A stretch of 64,000 bases of DNA, from contig NZ_BMMH01000001.1 of assembly GCF_014645735.1 (NCBI RefSeq), positions 372,001-436,000 of the forward strand. Direction: 5' to 3'. The position numbers and the translations under genes are program-made. Below are positions 36,574-47,560 of the stretch, one piece after another; position 1 is the first letter of the stretch, and each line of letters begins with the position of its first letter. This DNA comes from Nocardia jinanensis. GTDB taxonomy: Bacteria; Actinomycetota; Actinomycetes; Mycobacteriales; Mycobacteriaceae. The notes under the pieces are model-generated. The model did no database searches and was not told where the DNA came from. It worked only from the letters and a program-made list of their open reading frames with translations.

Positions 36574-37917
36574 ATGGGGACCCACAGCACCGGCGACGAA
36601 CCCGGCACCCGCGCCGCACCGAGCGAGGAGGGCGAGACCGGCACCCGCGCCCGGGTCCGGCGTCGCATCCGCATCTCGGCCGGCCCGATCGTGGTGATCA
36701 CGCTGCTGATGGCCTTGCTGTCGACGATGTATCTGGGCTACGTGGTGAACCCGGAGAAGAATCTGCACGATTTCCCGATCGCGCTGGTGAACCAGGACGA
36801 CGGCGATATCCGCGACGGACAGCAGATAGATATCGGTGACCAGATCACCTCGGCGCTCACCGAACGCGTCCCCGCGGACAAGGTCGATCTGCGGGTGATC
36901 GGAATCGGCGAGGCCCAGCGGCTCCTGGACAACGGGGAGGTCTACGGCGCGATCATCCTGCCCAGCGATCTGTCCAAACGACTGTCGATCCTCGGCACGG
37001 GCAGTGTGGTGCCCGGTGATATCCAGCAGCCCGTGATCACCGTGGTGACCAACCCCCGTACCGGCACCTACGCCACCCAGATCACCCAGACCGTCGCCCG
37101 CCAGGCCCTGATCCAGGTGAACGCGGAGGTCGGCAAACAACTGACGGCCACGGTCGACGACGAGCTGAAGGCGGGTCCGGGCGGCGGTACCGAGATCTCC
37201 GGCGCCGCCCGGTTGATGCTGGCCGAACCGATCCAGGTCCTCATCGAGCCGTACCGGCCGCTGCCGGACGGGACCGGGCAGGGACTGTCCGCGTTCTTCT
37301 ACACGCTGCTGGTGGTGCTGGCCGGTTTCACCGGCGCCATGATCGTCCACACCATGGTGGATTCGGCACTCGGTTTCGTCCCCACCGAATACGGACCGTG
37401 GTTCGTGCACCACCCCACCTCCCCGCATTCCCGGGTGCGCACCCTGCTGCTGAAATGGGGGGTGATCGCCGTCGCGGCACCGATTGTCTCCGGCCTGTTC
37501 ATCGGTATCGCCACGCTGCTGGACATGCCGCTCGACCACAGCCTCGCCCTGTTCCTCTTCGGCACCCTGGCGATCATCGCGGTCGGGGTCACCGCACTAT
37601 CTGTACTGGCGGTGTTCGGCTCGGCCGGTCTGCTGATCAACCTGATCCTGTTCATCGTGCTCGGGTTGCCCTCGGCCGGCGCCACCATTCCGCTGGAGGC
37701 GACGCCGCACTATATGGCCTGGCTGGCCACCTTCGAACCGATGCACCAGATCTACCTGGGTATTCGCGCCATCCTGTACTTCGACGCCCACGGCAACCCA
37801 GGGCTGGCGCGCGGGGTCGGGATGAGCCTGTTCGGGCTGGGTGTCGGTCTGGTCCTCGGGCTCGTCTTCACGATCCTCTACGACCGGAAGGGTCTGGAGC
37901 GCCGCAGCAACCGCTGA
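36574..37917 (+). CDS. ABC-2/DUF3533-type membrane protein (YhgE/Pip-like)
   Basis: A 447-residue protein. ATG 36574 has GGAGG 5 nt upstream. After a charged cytoplasmic N-terminus there is one helix (AGPIVVITLLMALLSTMYLGYVVNP), a large extracytoplasmic domain of about 170 residues (LHDFPIALVNQDDGDIRDGQQIDIG...), then five to six helices from about residue 245 (GLSAFFYTLLVVLAGFTGAMIVHTMV) to the end. This layout is that of DUF3533/YhgE-Pip exporters related to ABC-2 permeases. No ATPase gene is adjacent. Probably involved in envelope transport or secretion; substrate unknown. Confidence 0.8.
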   Translation: MGTHSTGDEPGTRAAPSEEGETGTRARVRRRIRISAGPIVVITLLMALLSTMYLGYVVNPEKNLHDFPIALVNQDDGDIRDGQQIDIGDQITSALTERVPADKVDLRVIGIGEAQRLLDNGEVYGAIILPSDLSKRLSILGTGSVVPGDIQQPVITVVTNPRTGTYATQITQTVARQALIQVNAEVGKQLTATVDDELKAGPGGGTEISGAARLMLAEPIQVLIEPYRPLPDGTGQGLSAFFYTLLVVLAGFTGAMIVHTMVDSALGFVPTEYGPWFVHHPTSPHSRVRTLLLKWGVIAVAAPIVSGLFIGIATLLDMPLDHSLALFLFGTLAIIAVGVTALSVLAVFGSAGLLINLILFIVLGLPSAGATIPLEATPHYMAWLATFEPMHQIYLGIRAILYFDAHGNPGLARGVGMSLFGLGVGLVLGLVFTILYDRKGLERRSNR

Positions 37918-38013
37918 GCGTCGGCGTGCGTGCCGCCGGGGCGACGACCCCGGGGGGCGACTTGCGCAAGATCGGTCAAGCGCGGCGCGTGGTCGAACCG
38001 ACAGACTCGACGG

Positions 38014-38934
38014 GTGAACAACCGACGTGACCGACTACGCGAACTACTGGACGCGGTTCTCGACGAGAACAACACCACGCTCGGGCAGATGGCCGCCGGC
38101 GCGTATGCGTCGCGGTATCACTTCGCCCGGCAGTTCAGTCGCGGCACCGGCGAATCTCCGGTCGGCCTGCGGCGGCGCGTGCTGCTGGAACGCGCCTGCT
38201 GGCAGCTCGGCGGCGGCGCGGGAGTCACCGAGGCGGCTTTCGCCGCGGGCTACGACACGGTGGAGGGGTTCAGCCGGGCGTTCGCCCGCGCGTTCGGTCA
38301 TTCGCCGAGCGCTACTCCACCGCTGACCGGCCGGACCCCGCGCCGGCTGCCGGCGGCGAACGGCATCCATTTCCATCCGCCCATGTCGCTGTGGGTCGAC
38401 GGAGAACCGAAGGGACGCTCCGATATGGACCCGACCGCACTACTGCTGCACCACGATCTCGAGGACACCGCACTACTGGTGAAAGCCGCGGCGGGGCTGA
38501 GCGAGGAAGAGTTCCGGCGGCCACGCGGCGGCAGCGGAACAGTACTGCCATGGGACGGTCCCGAGGATTCGGTCGCCGCCGTGCTGCACCATCTGATCCG
38601 CAGCAAGGAGGTGTGGCTGGCCTCGATCGAGGGAGCCGACACCCCGGTGGCCGGCGGCGACGATCTCCCCGCGCTCATGGCCCGTCTCGACGAGGTGGGT
38701 CCACGCTGGCTGGACACAGTTCGCGAGATCGACCGGCGTGGCAGCTGGGGCGACATCCTGATCGACGCCCTGTGCGAGCCACCGGAGAGTTTCGTACTGG
38801 GCAGCGTCGTCGCGCATGTGCTCACCTACTCCGCGTATCGCCGCCAACTGGTGCGGTACTGGATACGCGGGACATCACCCGATGATCCCGTCGGCTGGGG
38901 CGACCCCATCGACTGGCTGCAAAAGAGAGATTGA
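38014..38934 (+). CDS. AraC-type HTH fused to a DinB-like domain
   Basis: A 306-residue protein. Residues 1-110 form an AraC/XylS HTH (LRELLDAVLDENNTTLGQMAAGAYASRYHFARQFSRGTGESPVGLRRRVLLERA...AFAAGYDTVEGFSRAFARAFGHSP). Residues about 130-306 form a DinB-like four-helix bundle (HHDLEDTALLVKAAAGLSEEEFRRP, LHHLIRSKEVWLASIEG, HVLTYSAYRRQLVRYWI), with His residues suited to metal binding. The fusion suggests a regulator with a metal- or thiol-dependent sensing or detoxifying domain. GTG 38014. It is 1 bp from the next gene, so an operon. Confidence 0.78.
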   Translation: MNNRRDRLRELLDAVLDENNTTLGQMAAGAYASRYHFARQFSRGTGESPVGLRRRVLLERACWQLGGGAGVTEAAFAAGYDTVEGFSRAFARAFGHSPSATPPLTGRTPRRLPAANGIHFHPPMSLWVDGEPKGRSDMDPTALLLHHDLEDTALLVKAAAGLSEEEFRRPRGGSGTVLPWDGPEDSVAAVLHHLIRSKEVWLASIEGADTPVAGGDDLPALMARLDEVGPRWLDTVREIDRRGSWGDILIDALCEPPESFVLGSVVAHVLTYSAYRRQLVRYWIRGTSPDDPVGWGDPIDWLQKRD

Positions 38935-38935
38935 C

Positions 38936-39493
38936 ATGACCACCCACGCATCCGCGCCCCGGACCATCTACAACACGGCGACCAGCCTCGACGGCTTCAT
39001 CGCCACCACCGGCCACTCACTGGACTGGTTACTGACCCGTGAGGCCGACGAGGACGGCCCCATGGGGATGACCGAATTCATGGCAGGTGTCGGCGCGATC
39101 GTCATGGGCGCCAACACCTATCAGTGGTTGCTCGACAATCAGAGCGCGGAGCCCTGGCCCTATGAGGTCCCGACCTGGGTGTGCACACATCGTGAGTTCG
39201 CGCCGCGCACCGACGGCGATGTGCGGTTCACCGGAGAACCGGTCGAACTCGTCCACAAGGCGATGGCCGAGGCGGCGGCCGGGAAGAACCTCTGGATCGT
39301 CGGCGGCGGCGAACTCGCCGGCCAGTTCGCCGACCACGGCCTGCTGGACGAGGTGATCGTCTCGACAGCCCCGGTGACGCTGGGCTCCGGGGCGCCCCTG
39401 CTGCCGCGCCGGCTGGAGTTGCGGGTCGCCGAAATGGCCCGCAATGGGGAATTCACCTGTGCGCGCTACACGGTGGTCGGTCCGGACGCGTAA
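38936..39493 (+). CDS. Dihydrofolate-reductase-family (RibD C-terminal-like) protein
   Basis: A 185-residue protein with the DHFR/RibD fold: TIYNTATSLDGFIATTGHSLDWLL at the N-terminus (SLDG.I), GAIVMGANTYQWLL, KNLWIVGGGELAGQFADHGLLDEVIVSTAPVTLGSGAPLLP. It lacks the features of true FolA and belongs to the broad group of NADPH-dependent reductases often next to DinB/AraC regulators. Starts one base after the AraC-DinB stop. Substrate unknown. Confidence 0.85.
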   Translation: MTTHASAPRTIYNTATSLDGFIATTGHSLDWLLTREADEDGPMGMTEFMAGVGAIVMGANTYQWLLDNQSAEPWPYEVPTWVCTHREFAPRTDGDVRFTGEPVELVHKAMAEAAAGKNLWIVGGGELAGQFADHGLLDEVIVSTAPVTLGSGAPLLPRRLELRVAEMARNGEFTCARYTVVGPDA

Positions 39494-39498
39494 TCGGA

Positions 39499-39525
39499 GG
39501 GGCGGTCCTCCGGGACGACCGCCCC
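39499..39525. terminator. Hairpin terminator between convergent genes
   Basis: GGGGCGGTC (39499-39507) and GACCGCCCC (39517-39525), a 9-bp perfect stem with a 9-nt loop, 6 bp after the DHFR-like stop and before the tandem repeats and the convergent AIM24 gene. Confidence 0.65.
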
Positions 39526-39567
39526 CGCCTGATAGGCGCAGTTGGGCAAGTCCGTCCGCGATCCACA

Positions 39568-39704
39568 CACGGCCGGAACGAACGCGCAGGCACGCAAAAC
39601 GCGCACGGCCGGAACGAACGCGAAGGTACGCAGAACGCGCACGGCCGGAGCGAAGGCGGAGGTACGCAAAACGCGCACGGCCGGAGCGAAGGCGGAGGTA
39701 CGCC
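39568..39704. repeat. 36-bp tandem repeat, about four copies
   Basis: Units begin CACGGCCGGARCGAA at 39568, 39604, 39640 and 39676, exactly 36 bp apart, each ending GTACGCARAACGCG or similar. Variation between units is limited to a few substitutions. The array fills the space between the terminator and the stop of the AIM24 gene (39704). 36 bp is a multiple of three, but neither strand shows a convincing gene through it. Confidence 0.85.
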
Positions 39705-40381
39705 TATCCCGAGGAAACCGATGCCGTCCAGGAGGCGAAGGCGCTGGGATTACGGGTCTGCAGCAGGACCCGCCCGGGGCCGACGAAATCGAACACCAGC
39801 CCCTCACCGGATTTCAGCGACTGCAGCGAGCGACCCGAGACCGCGCGCCGGATGGTGAACCGGATGGACAGATCGTAGGCCACCACGTGTCCGGTATCGA
39901 TGGTGACCGGCTCGTCCGGAGCCAGGTCGATGACATCGATGGCGCCGAACACACCCACCACGACCTCGCCCTGGCCGGACGCGCGCAACCCGAAGCCGCC
40001 TTCACCGCCGAACAGGTTGGCGAAGCCGCCCCATTTGCTCTCCACCTGCACACCGGACGAATTCGCGATCCAGCCACCGCGACTGATGAAATACGGCTGA
40101 TCCGGGGCGATCTGCAACGCCAGCATGTCCCCGGGCAGCGACGGCGCGACATCCACCCAGCCGCCCTGCTGTGGCGCGGTGAAGGTGGAGACGAAGAACG
40201 ATTCGCCGGACAGCATCGAACGCTTCAGACCGGCCAGGATGCCGCCCTCGGCCTTGGCCTCCAGCGTCACCCCCGCCGAATGCGCCACCATGGCACCGGA
40301 TTCCACCCGGACCGGTTCACCGCCCGCGAGGACACACCGGGCAACCGTCGACGACGGGTTATGCCGCAGTTCAACTTTCAT
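39704..40381 (-). CDS. AIM24/TIGR00266-family protein
   Basis: A 225-residue all-beta protein. LRHNPSSTVARCVLAGGEPVRVESGAMVAHSAGVTLEAKAEGGILAGLKRSMLSGESFFVSTFTAP is the conserved first half (the GAM, GGI and SGESFF motifs). SGRGGWIANSSGVQVES-like and GLVFDFVGPGRVLLQTRNPSAFASW close the domain. Bacterial members are of unknown role, possibly tied to stress or membrane biology. Its stop abuts the 36-bp repeat array. Confidence 0.85.
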   Translation of the reverse strand: MKVELRHNPSSTVARCVLAGGEPVRVESGAMVAHSAGVTLEAKAEGGILAGLKRSMLSGESFFVSTFTAPQQGGWVDVAPSLPGDMLALQIAPDQPYFISRGGWIANSSGVQVESKWGGFANLFGGEGGFGLRASGQGEVVVGVFGAIDVIDLAPDEPVTIDTGHVVAYDLSIRFTIRRAVSGRSLQSLKSGEGLVFDFVGPGRVLLQTRNPSAFASWTASVSSG

Positions 40382-40495
40382 GAGCCGACACTACCGCCAC
40401 CGGACCGTTCGGCCGTACGGTACGGGCGTCGCGAATTCGCCGGCTCGTCCGGGCCGCCGCGGTATGCGCGTTACACCCCGGCAATCGCCCTTCTG

Positions 40496-40861
40496 TCACC
40501 CCAGCGAATCCAGAGCATCCGTATCGCGGGCCACCACAGCACGCCCGGCGGTGAACACGATGGGGCGCTGGATGAGCCGCGGATGCTCAGCGAGCGCTTC
40601 GATCCAGCGGTCCCGGTCGGCATCGGTCCGGCCCCAGTCGGCCATCCCCAGTTCCTTCGCGATGTCCTCACTCGTGCGGGTGATATCCCACGGTTGCGCG
40701 CCGAGCCGGTCGAGCGCCGCGCGGATCTCCGCGGCGGTGGGCGGATCGTCGAGATACCGGCGGACCGAATACTCCACTCCGGTGGCATCCAGGTGCGCCA
40801 CGGCGGCCCGGCTCTTGGTGCAGCGCGGGTTGTGCCAGATCTCGGTTTCCGGAGTGCTCAT
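40496..40861 (-). CDS. ArsC/Spx-family reductase
   Basis: A 121-residue thioredoxin-fold protein. EIWHNPRCTKSRAAVAHLDATGVEYSVRRYLDDPPTAAEIRAAL carries the single catalytic Cys14 in the glutaredoxin-linked arsenate reductase motif HNPRC.KSR, and AEHPRLIQRPIVF has the conserved Arg pair. It may reduce arsenate or be a thiol-redox relative; no ars operon genes are near. Length is normal for the family. Confidence 0.82.
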   Translation of the reverse strand: MSTPETEIWHNPRCTKSRAAVAHLDATGVEYSVRRYLDDPPTAAEIRAALDRLGAQPWDITRTSEDIAKELGMADWGRTDADRDRWIEALAEHPRLIQRPIVFTAGRAVVARDTDALDSLG

Positions 40862-40879
40862 AGCAGCGAGCGTAGTCGG

Positions 40880-42418
40880 CTACAGATGCATCCATTCCGG
40901 CCACACCTGCGACCACGGCCGCCGGGGCTGCGCGCATTTCCAGAGGGTGACATCGAGGGTGTTGCCGAGGAAGCCGAGCCGGGTGTCGACGTGCCCGATC
41001 GGTTCGAGGATCGCGAACTGGGCCCGCATCCGATCCTCGTCACCGCCGACGCACACCATGGTGGTGGCCGAATCGGCGGGTGCGCCGAAGTATCCGAAGC
41101 CACGCGACGGGCTGTGCACCTCGGGCAATTCCGCGCGCGCCAGTTGGTCCAATGCTCCCGCCTGCCAGTAGCTCTCCGCGAGCACCGCCGAATGCGCCTG
41201 CTCCGCGGGGGTCAACGATCGGTGGGCGGCCACCGCCGCCGCCGCGAGTTCGGGCCAGCCGAATTCACCGAACAGCCCGATGTTCATCGCGGCCTCGGTA
41301 TCGTTCGCGGGCGGGGCGATATCACCGGGGTTCTGCCAGGGCGTGGACCCCGCGATCAGCACGAGCGACAGCGCGGCCAGCGCCGCTCCCGAACCGAGGA
41401 GTATTCGCCGACGACGTCGCGATCCGGTGCGCTGCACCGCCCCCACCAGAGCTACCGATCCGGCGGCGAACACCATCCCGTACATTCCGGCCAGGTAGTA
41501 GACCCGGCCGCCGGAGACCAGGAACACCACGAGCAGCAGCACCGTGCTCACGCCGAGGAACCGGTACGGGCGCAGCGTTTCGTACCGCAGCAATGCCCAG
41601 ACGCCGTAGCACAGCAGCACAGCGCCGAGTGCACCCGCGATGAGCACCGCGAGGGGTACGAACATTGCCTGACCGCCGGTGTACTGCTGTTCCTCGCGTA
41701 CCACCGCACCCAGGCCGAGCTGCGGCCAGCCGTGAGCGGCCTGCCAGAGCAGCGAGGGTATCGAGACCGACAGCACGATCACGCCACCCACCCACAGCAG
41801 CGGCCGGCGCACCAGATCCCGGGGACCGAACGACAGCGAGCCGATCGCCAGTGCGATCCAGAAGAACGGGATAAGCCATTTGACCTGCATATCGATCGCG
41901 GTGACCACCGCGGCGGCCAGCAGCAGCCCGTCCCGGCGGGTTCGGACCCAGCGCACGATCAGCCAGGTGATCAGTACCCACAGTGCGGAATCGATGGCAT
42001 TGGTGGACAAGTTCTTGGCCTGCATGAGCAGGAAGGGCGAGGTCGCATATCCCACCGCGGTGAGCACCTGGGCAGGGCGGCCGCCGCCGAACTCCCGTGC
42101 GATCAGGGCGCTGACCACCACGGCCACCACCGTGACGACGATCGCCGGCAGCCGCAGCGCCACCAGGGAACCCGGTGCGACGGTATCGGCGAGTGCCGCG
42201 AGCAGGGGTAGCACCGGTCCTTGATCGGCGTAGCCGAAGGACAACCGCCGGCCCGCGGCCAGAAAGTACAACTCGTCCCCGAAGTAGCCGTAGCGGGTCG
42301 CCGACAGCACCAGCACGACGGCGGCCACAGCGGCGACGCCGAGTACGGGTCCCGTGGCGAACGGACGGTCGGCGGGCATATCCGACGGCGGTGCGGCGGT
42401 GTCGGTCTTCGTGGTCAC
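40880..42418 (-). CDS. GT39-type membrane glycosyltransferase (ArnT/PMT-like)
   Basis: A 512-residue multi-pass enzyme. GTG 42418 follows AGGAG closely. After helix 1 (GPVLGVAAVAAVVLVLSATRYGYFGDELYFLAAGRRLSFGYADQGPVLPLL) the D-E pair in YFGDELYFL matches the catalytic acidic motif of GT-C polyprenyl-phosphate-sugar transferases, and QAKNLSTNAIDSALW and DMQVKWLIPFFW follow. About 11 transmembrane helices are followed by an extracytoplasmic C-terminus (residue 350 on). It probably transfers a sugar from a lipid carrier to an envelope acceptor. In the accessory block upstream of dop. Confidence 0.85.
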   Translation of the reverse strand: MTTKTDTAAPPSDMPADRPFATGPVLGVAAVAAVVLVLSATRYGYFGDELYFLAAGRRLSFGYADQGPVLPLLAALADTVAPGSLVALRLPAIVVTVVAVVVSALIAREFGGGRPAQVLTAVGYATSPFLLMQAKNLSTNAIDSALWVLITWLIVRWVRTRRDGLLLAAAVVTAIDMQVKWLIPFFWIALAIGSLSFGPRDLVRRPLLWVGGVIVLSVSIPSLLWQAAHGWPQLGLGAVVREEQQYTGGQAMFVPLAVLIAGALGAVLLCYGVWALLRYETLRPYRFLGVSTVLLLVVFLVSGGRVYYLAGMYGMVFAAGSVALVGAVQRTGSRRRRRILLGSGAALAALSLVLIAGSTPWQNPGDIAPPANDTEAAMNIGLFGEFGWPELAAAAVAAHRSLTPAEQAHSAVLAESYWQAGALDQLARAELPEVHSPSRGFGYFGAPADSATTMVCVGGDEDRMRAQFAILEPIGHVDTRLGFLGNTLDVTLWKCAQPRRPWSQVWPEWMHL

Positions 42419-42574
42419 GGGTACTCCTGGGCTTCGTGAACCGGGCCCTCGGAACATATCCGCGCCGGGACCCCGACGGCGTCCACCTGCCGGACGATTC
42501 CGGGCGCACGATACGGGGCCGGCCCTGCCCATTGCGGCGTACCCGGGATCCACCCGCAGGGGTACCCACATACG

Positions 42575-42611
42575 ACCGAGGCCGCGCTTCCGACGGAAGC
42601 GCGGCCTCGGT
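42575..42611 (-). terminator. Strong hairpin terminator of arc
   Basis: A 17-bp perfect stem ACCGAGGCCGCGCTTCC / GGAAGCGCGGCCTCGGT around the loop GAC, 12 nt past the arc stop. It would stop arc transcription before the accessory block. Confidence 0.75.
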
Positions 42612-42622
42612 GACTGTGCCGG

Positions 42623-44383
42623 CTACAGGTACTGGCCGGTGTTCGATTCGGTATCGATCGCCCGGCTGGCACTGGCGTTCTTCCCGGTGACCAGCGTGCG
42701 GATGTAGACGATCCGCTCACCCTTCTTACCCGAGATACGTGCCCAGTCATCAGGATTCGTGGTGTTGGGCAAGTCCTCGTTCTCGGAGAACTCGTCCTGG
42801 ATCGAATCGTAGAGATGCTGGATCCGCAGACCCGGGTTGCCGGTGTCGAGCACCGCCTTGATGGCGTACTTCTTGGACCGGTCCACGATGTTCTGGATCA
42901 TGGCGCCGGAATTGAAGTCCTTGAAGTACAGGACCTCCTTGTCACCGTTGGCGTAGGTGACCTCCAGGAAGCGGTTGTCCTCGCTCTCGGCGTACATCCG
43001 GTCCACGACCCGCTCGATCATGGCATTGACGCAGGCCACCTTGTCGCCCTTGAACTCTTCGAGATCGTCGGTGTGCAGCGGCAATCCCTCGGTGAGGTAC
43101 TTGGAGAAGATGTCCTGCGCGGATTCGGCGTCCGGCCGCTCGATCTTGATCTTCACGTCCAGCCGGCCGGGCCGCAGGATCGCGGGATCGATCATGTCCT
43201 CACGGTTGGAGGCGCCGATGACGATGACGTTCTCCAGCCCTTCCACCCCGTCGATCTCGCTCAGCAACTGCGGGACCACGGTGGTCTCCACATCCGAGGA
43301 GACACCGGAACCACGAGTCCGGAAAATCGAGTCCATCTCGTCGAAGAACACGATCACCGGCGTACCTTCCGACGCCTTCTCCCGGGCCCGCTGGAAGATG
43401 ATCCGGATATGGCGTTCGGTCTCACCCACGAACTTGTTCAGCAGCTCGGGGCCCTTGATGTTGAGGAAGTAGGACTTCGCTTCCTTGGCGTCCTCGCCCC
43501 GCGCCTCGGCGATCTTCTTGGCCAGCGAATTCGCCACCGCCTTGGCGATCAGTGTCTTACCGCAGCCGGGCGGACCGTAGAGCAGCACACCCTTGGGCGG
43601 GCGCAGCGCGTACTCGCGGAAGAGATCCTTGTGCAGGAACGGCAGCTCCACGGCATCACGGATCTGCTCGATCTGGCGGCCGAGACCACCGATGTCCTCG
43701 TAACCGACATCGGGCACCTCTTCCAGCACCAGATCCTCGACCTCGGCCTTGGGGATACGCTCGAACGCGAACCCGGCCTTCGTATCGACCAGCAGGGAAT
43801 CACCCGGCCGCAATTTGCGGATCGGGGAGTCCGGATCCTCCAGATCGTCGGCTTCGGCGAGCCTGCTCAGAGGCCCGGACAGCCAGACCACCCGCTCCTC
43901 GTCCGCATGCCCGACGACCAGCGCGCGGCGCCCTCCGTCGAGGATCTCCCGCAGGGTGCCGATCTCGCCGATCGCATCGAACATCCCGGCCTCGACCACC
44001 GTCAGCGCCTCGTTGAGGCGGACGGTCTGGCCGTAGGCCAGCGTCGTGGTGTCGATATTCGGCGAGCAGGTCAATCGCATCTTGCGGCCGGAGGTGAACA
44101 CGTCGACGGTCTGATCCTCGTACACCCCGATCAGAATCCCGTAACCGCTCGGTGGCTGACCGAGCCGGTCGACCTCCTCACGCAACGCGACGAGTTGCTG
44201 CCGCGCTTCCTTCAGGGTATCCATCAGCTTGGTGTTGCGAATGGTCAGCGAATCGATACGGGCTTCCAATTCCCGTGAGCGATCCGGTGAGTCGGCGAGT
44301 TGCCTCCGGAGTGCAGCCGCTTCGGCGCGCACTGCCTCGAGTTCTCTCCAGGCCGCCGAATCCGAATTCTCGATGGGGCTCAT
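42623..44383 (-). CDS. arc: Proteasome-associated AAA ATPase Arc/Mpa
   Basis: A 586-residue hexameric unfoldase for pupylated proteins. N-terminal coiled coil (about 10-75: [35 protein letters not shown]) binds Pup. Two OB domains follow ([25 protein letters not shown]; residues 80-230), then the AAA module: Walker [18 protein letters not shown], pore region, Walker [17 protein letters not shown], second region of homology RPGRLDVKI. The C-terminal GQYL tail docks into PrcA pockets. ATG 44383 has GGGAGG upstream. It is separated from dop by 35230-42418, unlike the contiguous locus in mycobacteria. Confidence 0.97.
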   Translation of the reverse strand: MSPIENSDSAAWRELEAVRAEAAALRRQLADSPDRSRELEARIDSLTIRNTKLMDTLKEARQQLVALREEVDRLGQPPSGYGILIGVYEDQTVDVFTSGRKMRLTCSPNIDTTTLAYGQTVRLNEALTVVEAGMFDAIGEIGTLREILDGGRRALVVGHADEERVVWLSGPLSRLAEADDLEDPDSPIRKLRPGDSLLVDTKAGFAFERIPKAEVEDLVLEEVPDVGYEDIGGLGRQIEQIRDAVELPFLHKDLFREYALRPPKGVLLYGPPGCGKTLIAKAVANSLAKKIAEARGEDAKEAKSYFLNIKGPELLNKFVGETERHIRIIFQRAREKASEGTPVIVFFDEMDSIFRTRGSGVSSDVETTVVPQLLSEIDGVEGLENVIVIGASNREDMIDPAILRPGRLDVKIKIERPDAESAQDIFSKYLTEGLPLHTDDLEEFKGDKVACVNAMIERVVDRMYAESEDNRFLEVTYANGDKEVLYFKDFNSGAMIQNIVDRSKKYAIKAVLDTGNPGLRIQHLYDSIQDEFSENEDLPNTTNPDDWARISGKKGERIVYIRTLVTGKNASASRAIDTESNTGQYL

Positions 44384-44562
44384 GTGCTGCTCCTCCCAGT
44401 CCCGGTCTACCAACGCTACCGGGCGCGGCCCGTTTGCGCTGTCCGACACGGTTTCGTCGTGATCACATCTGGTCCGCGGCCGTCTGCTGGTCACACCATG
44501 TTAGCCTGCCCTAACCCATTTACGGTGGGCATGCTCACCGACTAGCCGAAAGGTTGCCAGCT

Positions 44563-45108
44563 ATGCAACTTCCCGCACGGAGACTGCGGTTGTCCCGCGT
44601 CGCTGCGGCCACGGCCGCAGCCGCCGCACTGGCGCTGGGCCTGACGGCCTGCGGGTCCGACGACGACGGCACCGGGACCGGCGCGAGCAGCGCTGCCCCC
44701 AGCAGTGCCGCGGCCACCACCAGCGCTTCGGCGCACGATCACGACCACGGGGATACCGCGGAGGCGCCCACCGCGCAGAGCCTACAGTCCAACCTCGAGC
44801 AGATCACAAACCCGGATGTCCCGGTGGACGAGAAGGTGAAGCTGATCGACGACGGCGAGAACCGGCGGGGCATCCTCGAGCAGCTCAACGCCGCACTACA
44901 GACCTATCGCGGGATCACCTTCCAGGTCGGCGAGATCACAGTCGACGGTGACACCGCCACCGGTCAGACCACCATCACCAGCCCCACCGGCCAGAGCGCA
45001 CCGCCCATGCCGCTGACCTGGGAGCATGAGGACGGCACCTGGAAGCTGTCCGATGCCAGCGCCTGCGTGCTGTTCGGTTTCGCCCAGATCCCCTGCTCCC
45101 CGGCCTGA
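44563..45108 (+). CDS. Lipoprotein (LppK-like)
   Basis: A 181-residue secreted lipoprotein. Signal MQLPARRLRLSRVAAATAAAAALALGLTACGSDDD with the lipobox LTAC. A low-complexity Ser/Thr/Ala and HDHDHGD linker (possible metal binding) is followed by a small folded domain (SNLEQITNPDVPVDEKVKLIDDGENRRGILEQLNAALQTYRGITFQVGEITVDGDTATGQTTI) as in actinobacterial low-molecular-weight lipoproteins. Divergent from arc, exactly where M. tuberculosis has lppK (Rv2116). Function unknown. Confidence 0.82.
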   Translation: MQLPARRLRLSRVAAATAAAAALALGLTACGSDDDGTGTGASSAAPSSAAATTSASAHDHDHGDTAEAPTAQSLQSNLEQITNPDVPVDEKVKLIDDGENRRGILEQLNAALQTYRGITFQVGEITVDGDTATGQTTITSPTGQSAPPMPLTWEHEDGTWKLSDASACVLFGFAQIPCSPA

Positions 45109-45138
45109 CCGTCGCGCGCCCGCGCGACCACGAACCAC

Positions 45139-45191
45139 CCCGCGGGACCACGGAGCGAGCCGGTGATCCGGCCTTCCGGTGGTCCCGCGGG
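45139..45191. terminator. Large hairpin between convergent lppK-like gene and trmI
   Basis: CCCGCGGGACCAC (45139-45151) pairs with GTGGTCCCGCGGG (45179-45191), with an inner GCCGG/CCGGC stem. It serves both convergent genes (stops at 45108 and 45208). Confidence 0.72.
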
Positions 45192-45207
45192 CGTCCGTAA
45201 GGCCCGC

Positions 45208-47016
<1,809 letters not shown>

Positions 47017-47560
47017 AAATGTGTCGATACCCTCGCCCCCCGCGGGCTGTATCGACACCCTCCTCCGAATGCCGGGCCGCGCAGCTTCGGAGACCGGGAC
47101 GGGTTCCCGGCTTCTGATACCGACCATTCGGACCGGGCGGACGAGTCGCCCCGGGACGCGCCTCGACCCACCCGAGTAGCCCACAGCAGCGTGCACACGC
47201 ACAACCTCCGAAGGGTCGGCCGTTATCGGTCGGGGCCCACCTTGGTTCCGGAGTGAGAACCGAAGGAGCGCAGCGATGATCGCGTGCGGCCAGCCGTCTG
47301 AGGTCGCGACCATTGAGCACCTACAGCGCCGTAAGCCTCCCCCGGTGATCGAGGCGCACGTCCGCACAGACCCTCCGTCCACCCGGGATGGTCGGCTTCC
47401 ATGGGCGAGGCCCACCCCGGTTCCGGAGCGACGAACCGAAGGAGCGCAGCGACCGATCACAGGCCGCCGATCATCCACAAGTCGGTGCCGTAGCCTCCCT
47501 CAGCTGATCGAGGTGCACACAAGCACACACCTCTCATCTACTCCGCATGGGCCTACCCGA
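47017..47560. repeat. Degenerate tandem repeats of about 160-175 bp downstream of the nuclease gene
   Basis: No gene supported. The phrase CCC(A/G)CC..GGTT(C/T)(C/T)GGAG followed by GAACCGAAGGAGCGCAGCGA begins near 47235 and 47410, and a third related unit forms the start of the hairpin repeat at 47569. The intervening parts also align (GCCGTAGCCTCC / GCCGTAAGCCTCC, CTGATCGAGGTGCAC / GTGATCGAGGCGCAC). They look like decayed copies of the same element as the 47561-47658 hairpin repeat. Confidence 0.65.

Noticed and set aside
39568..39704. 36-bp periodic units as a CRISPR array
   Set aside because: Units are contiguous with no unique spacers, and no cas genes are near.
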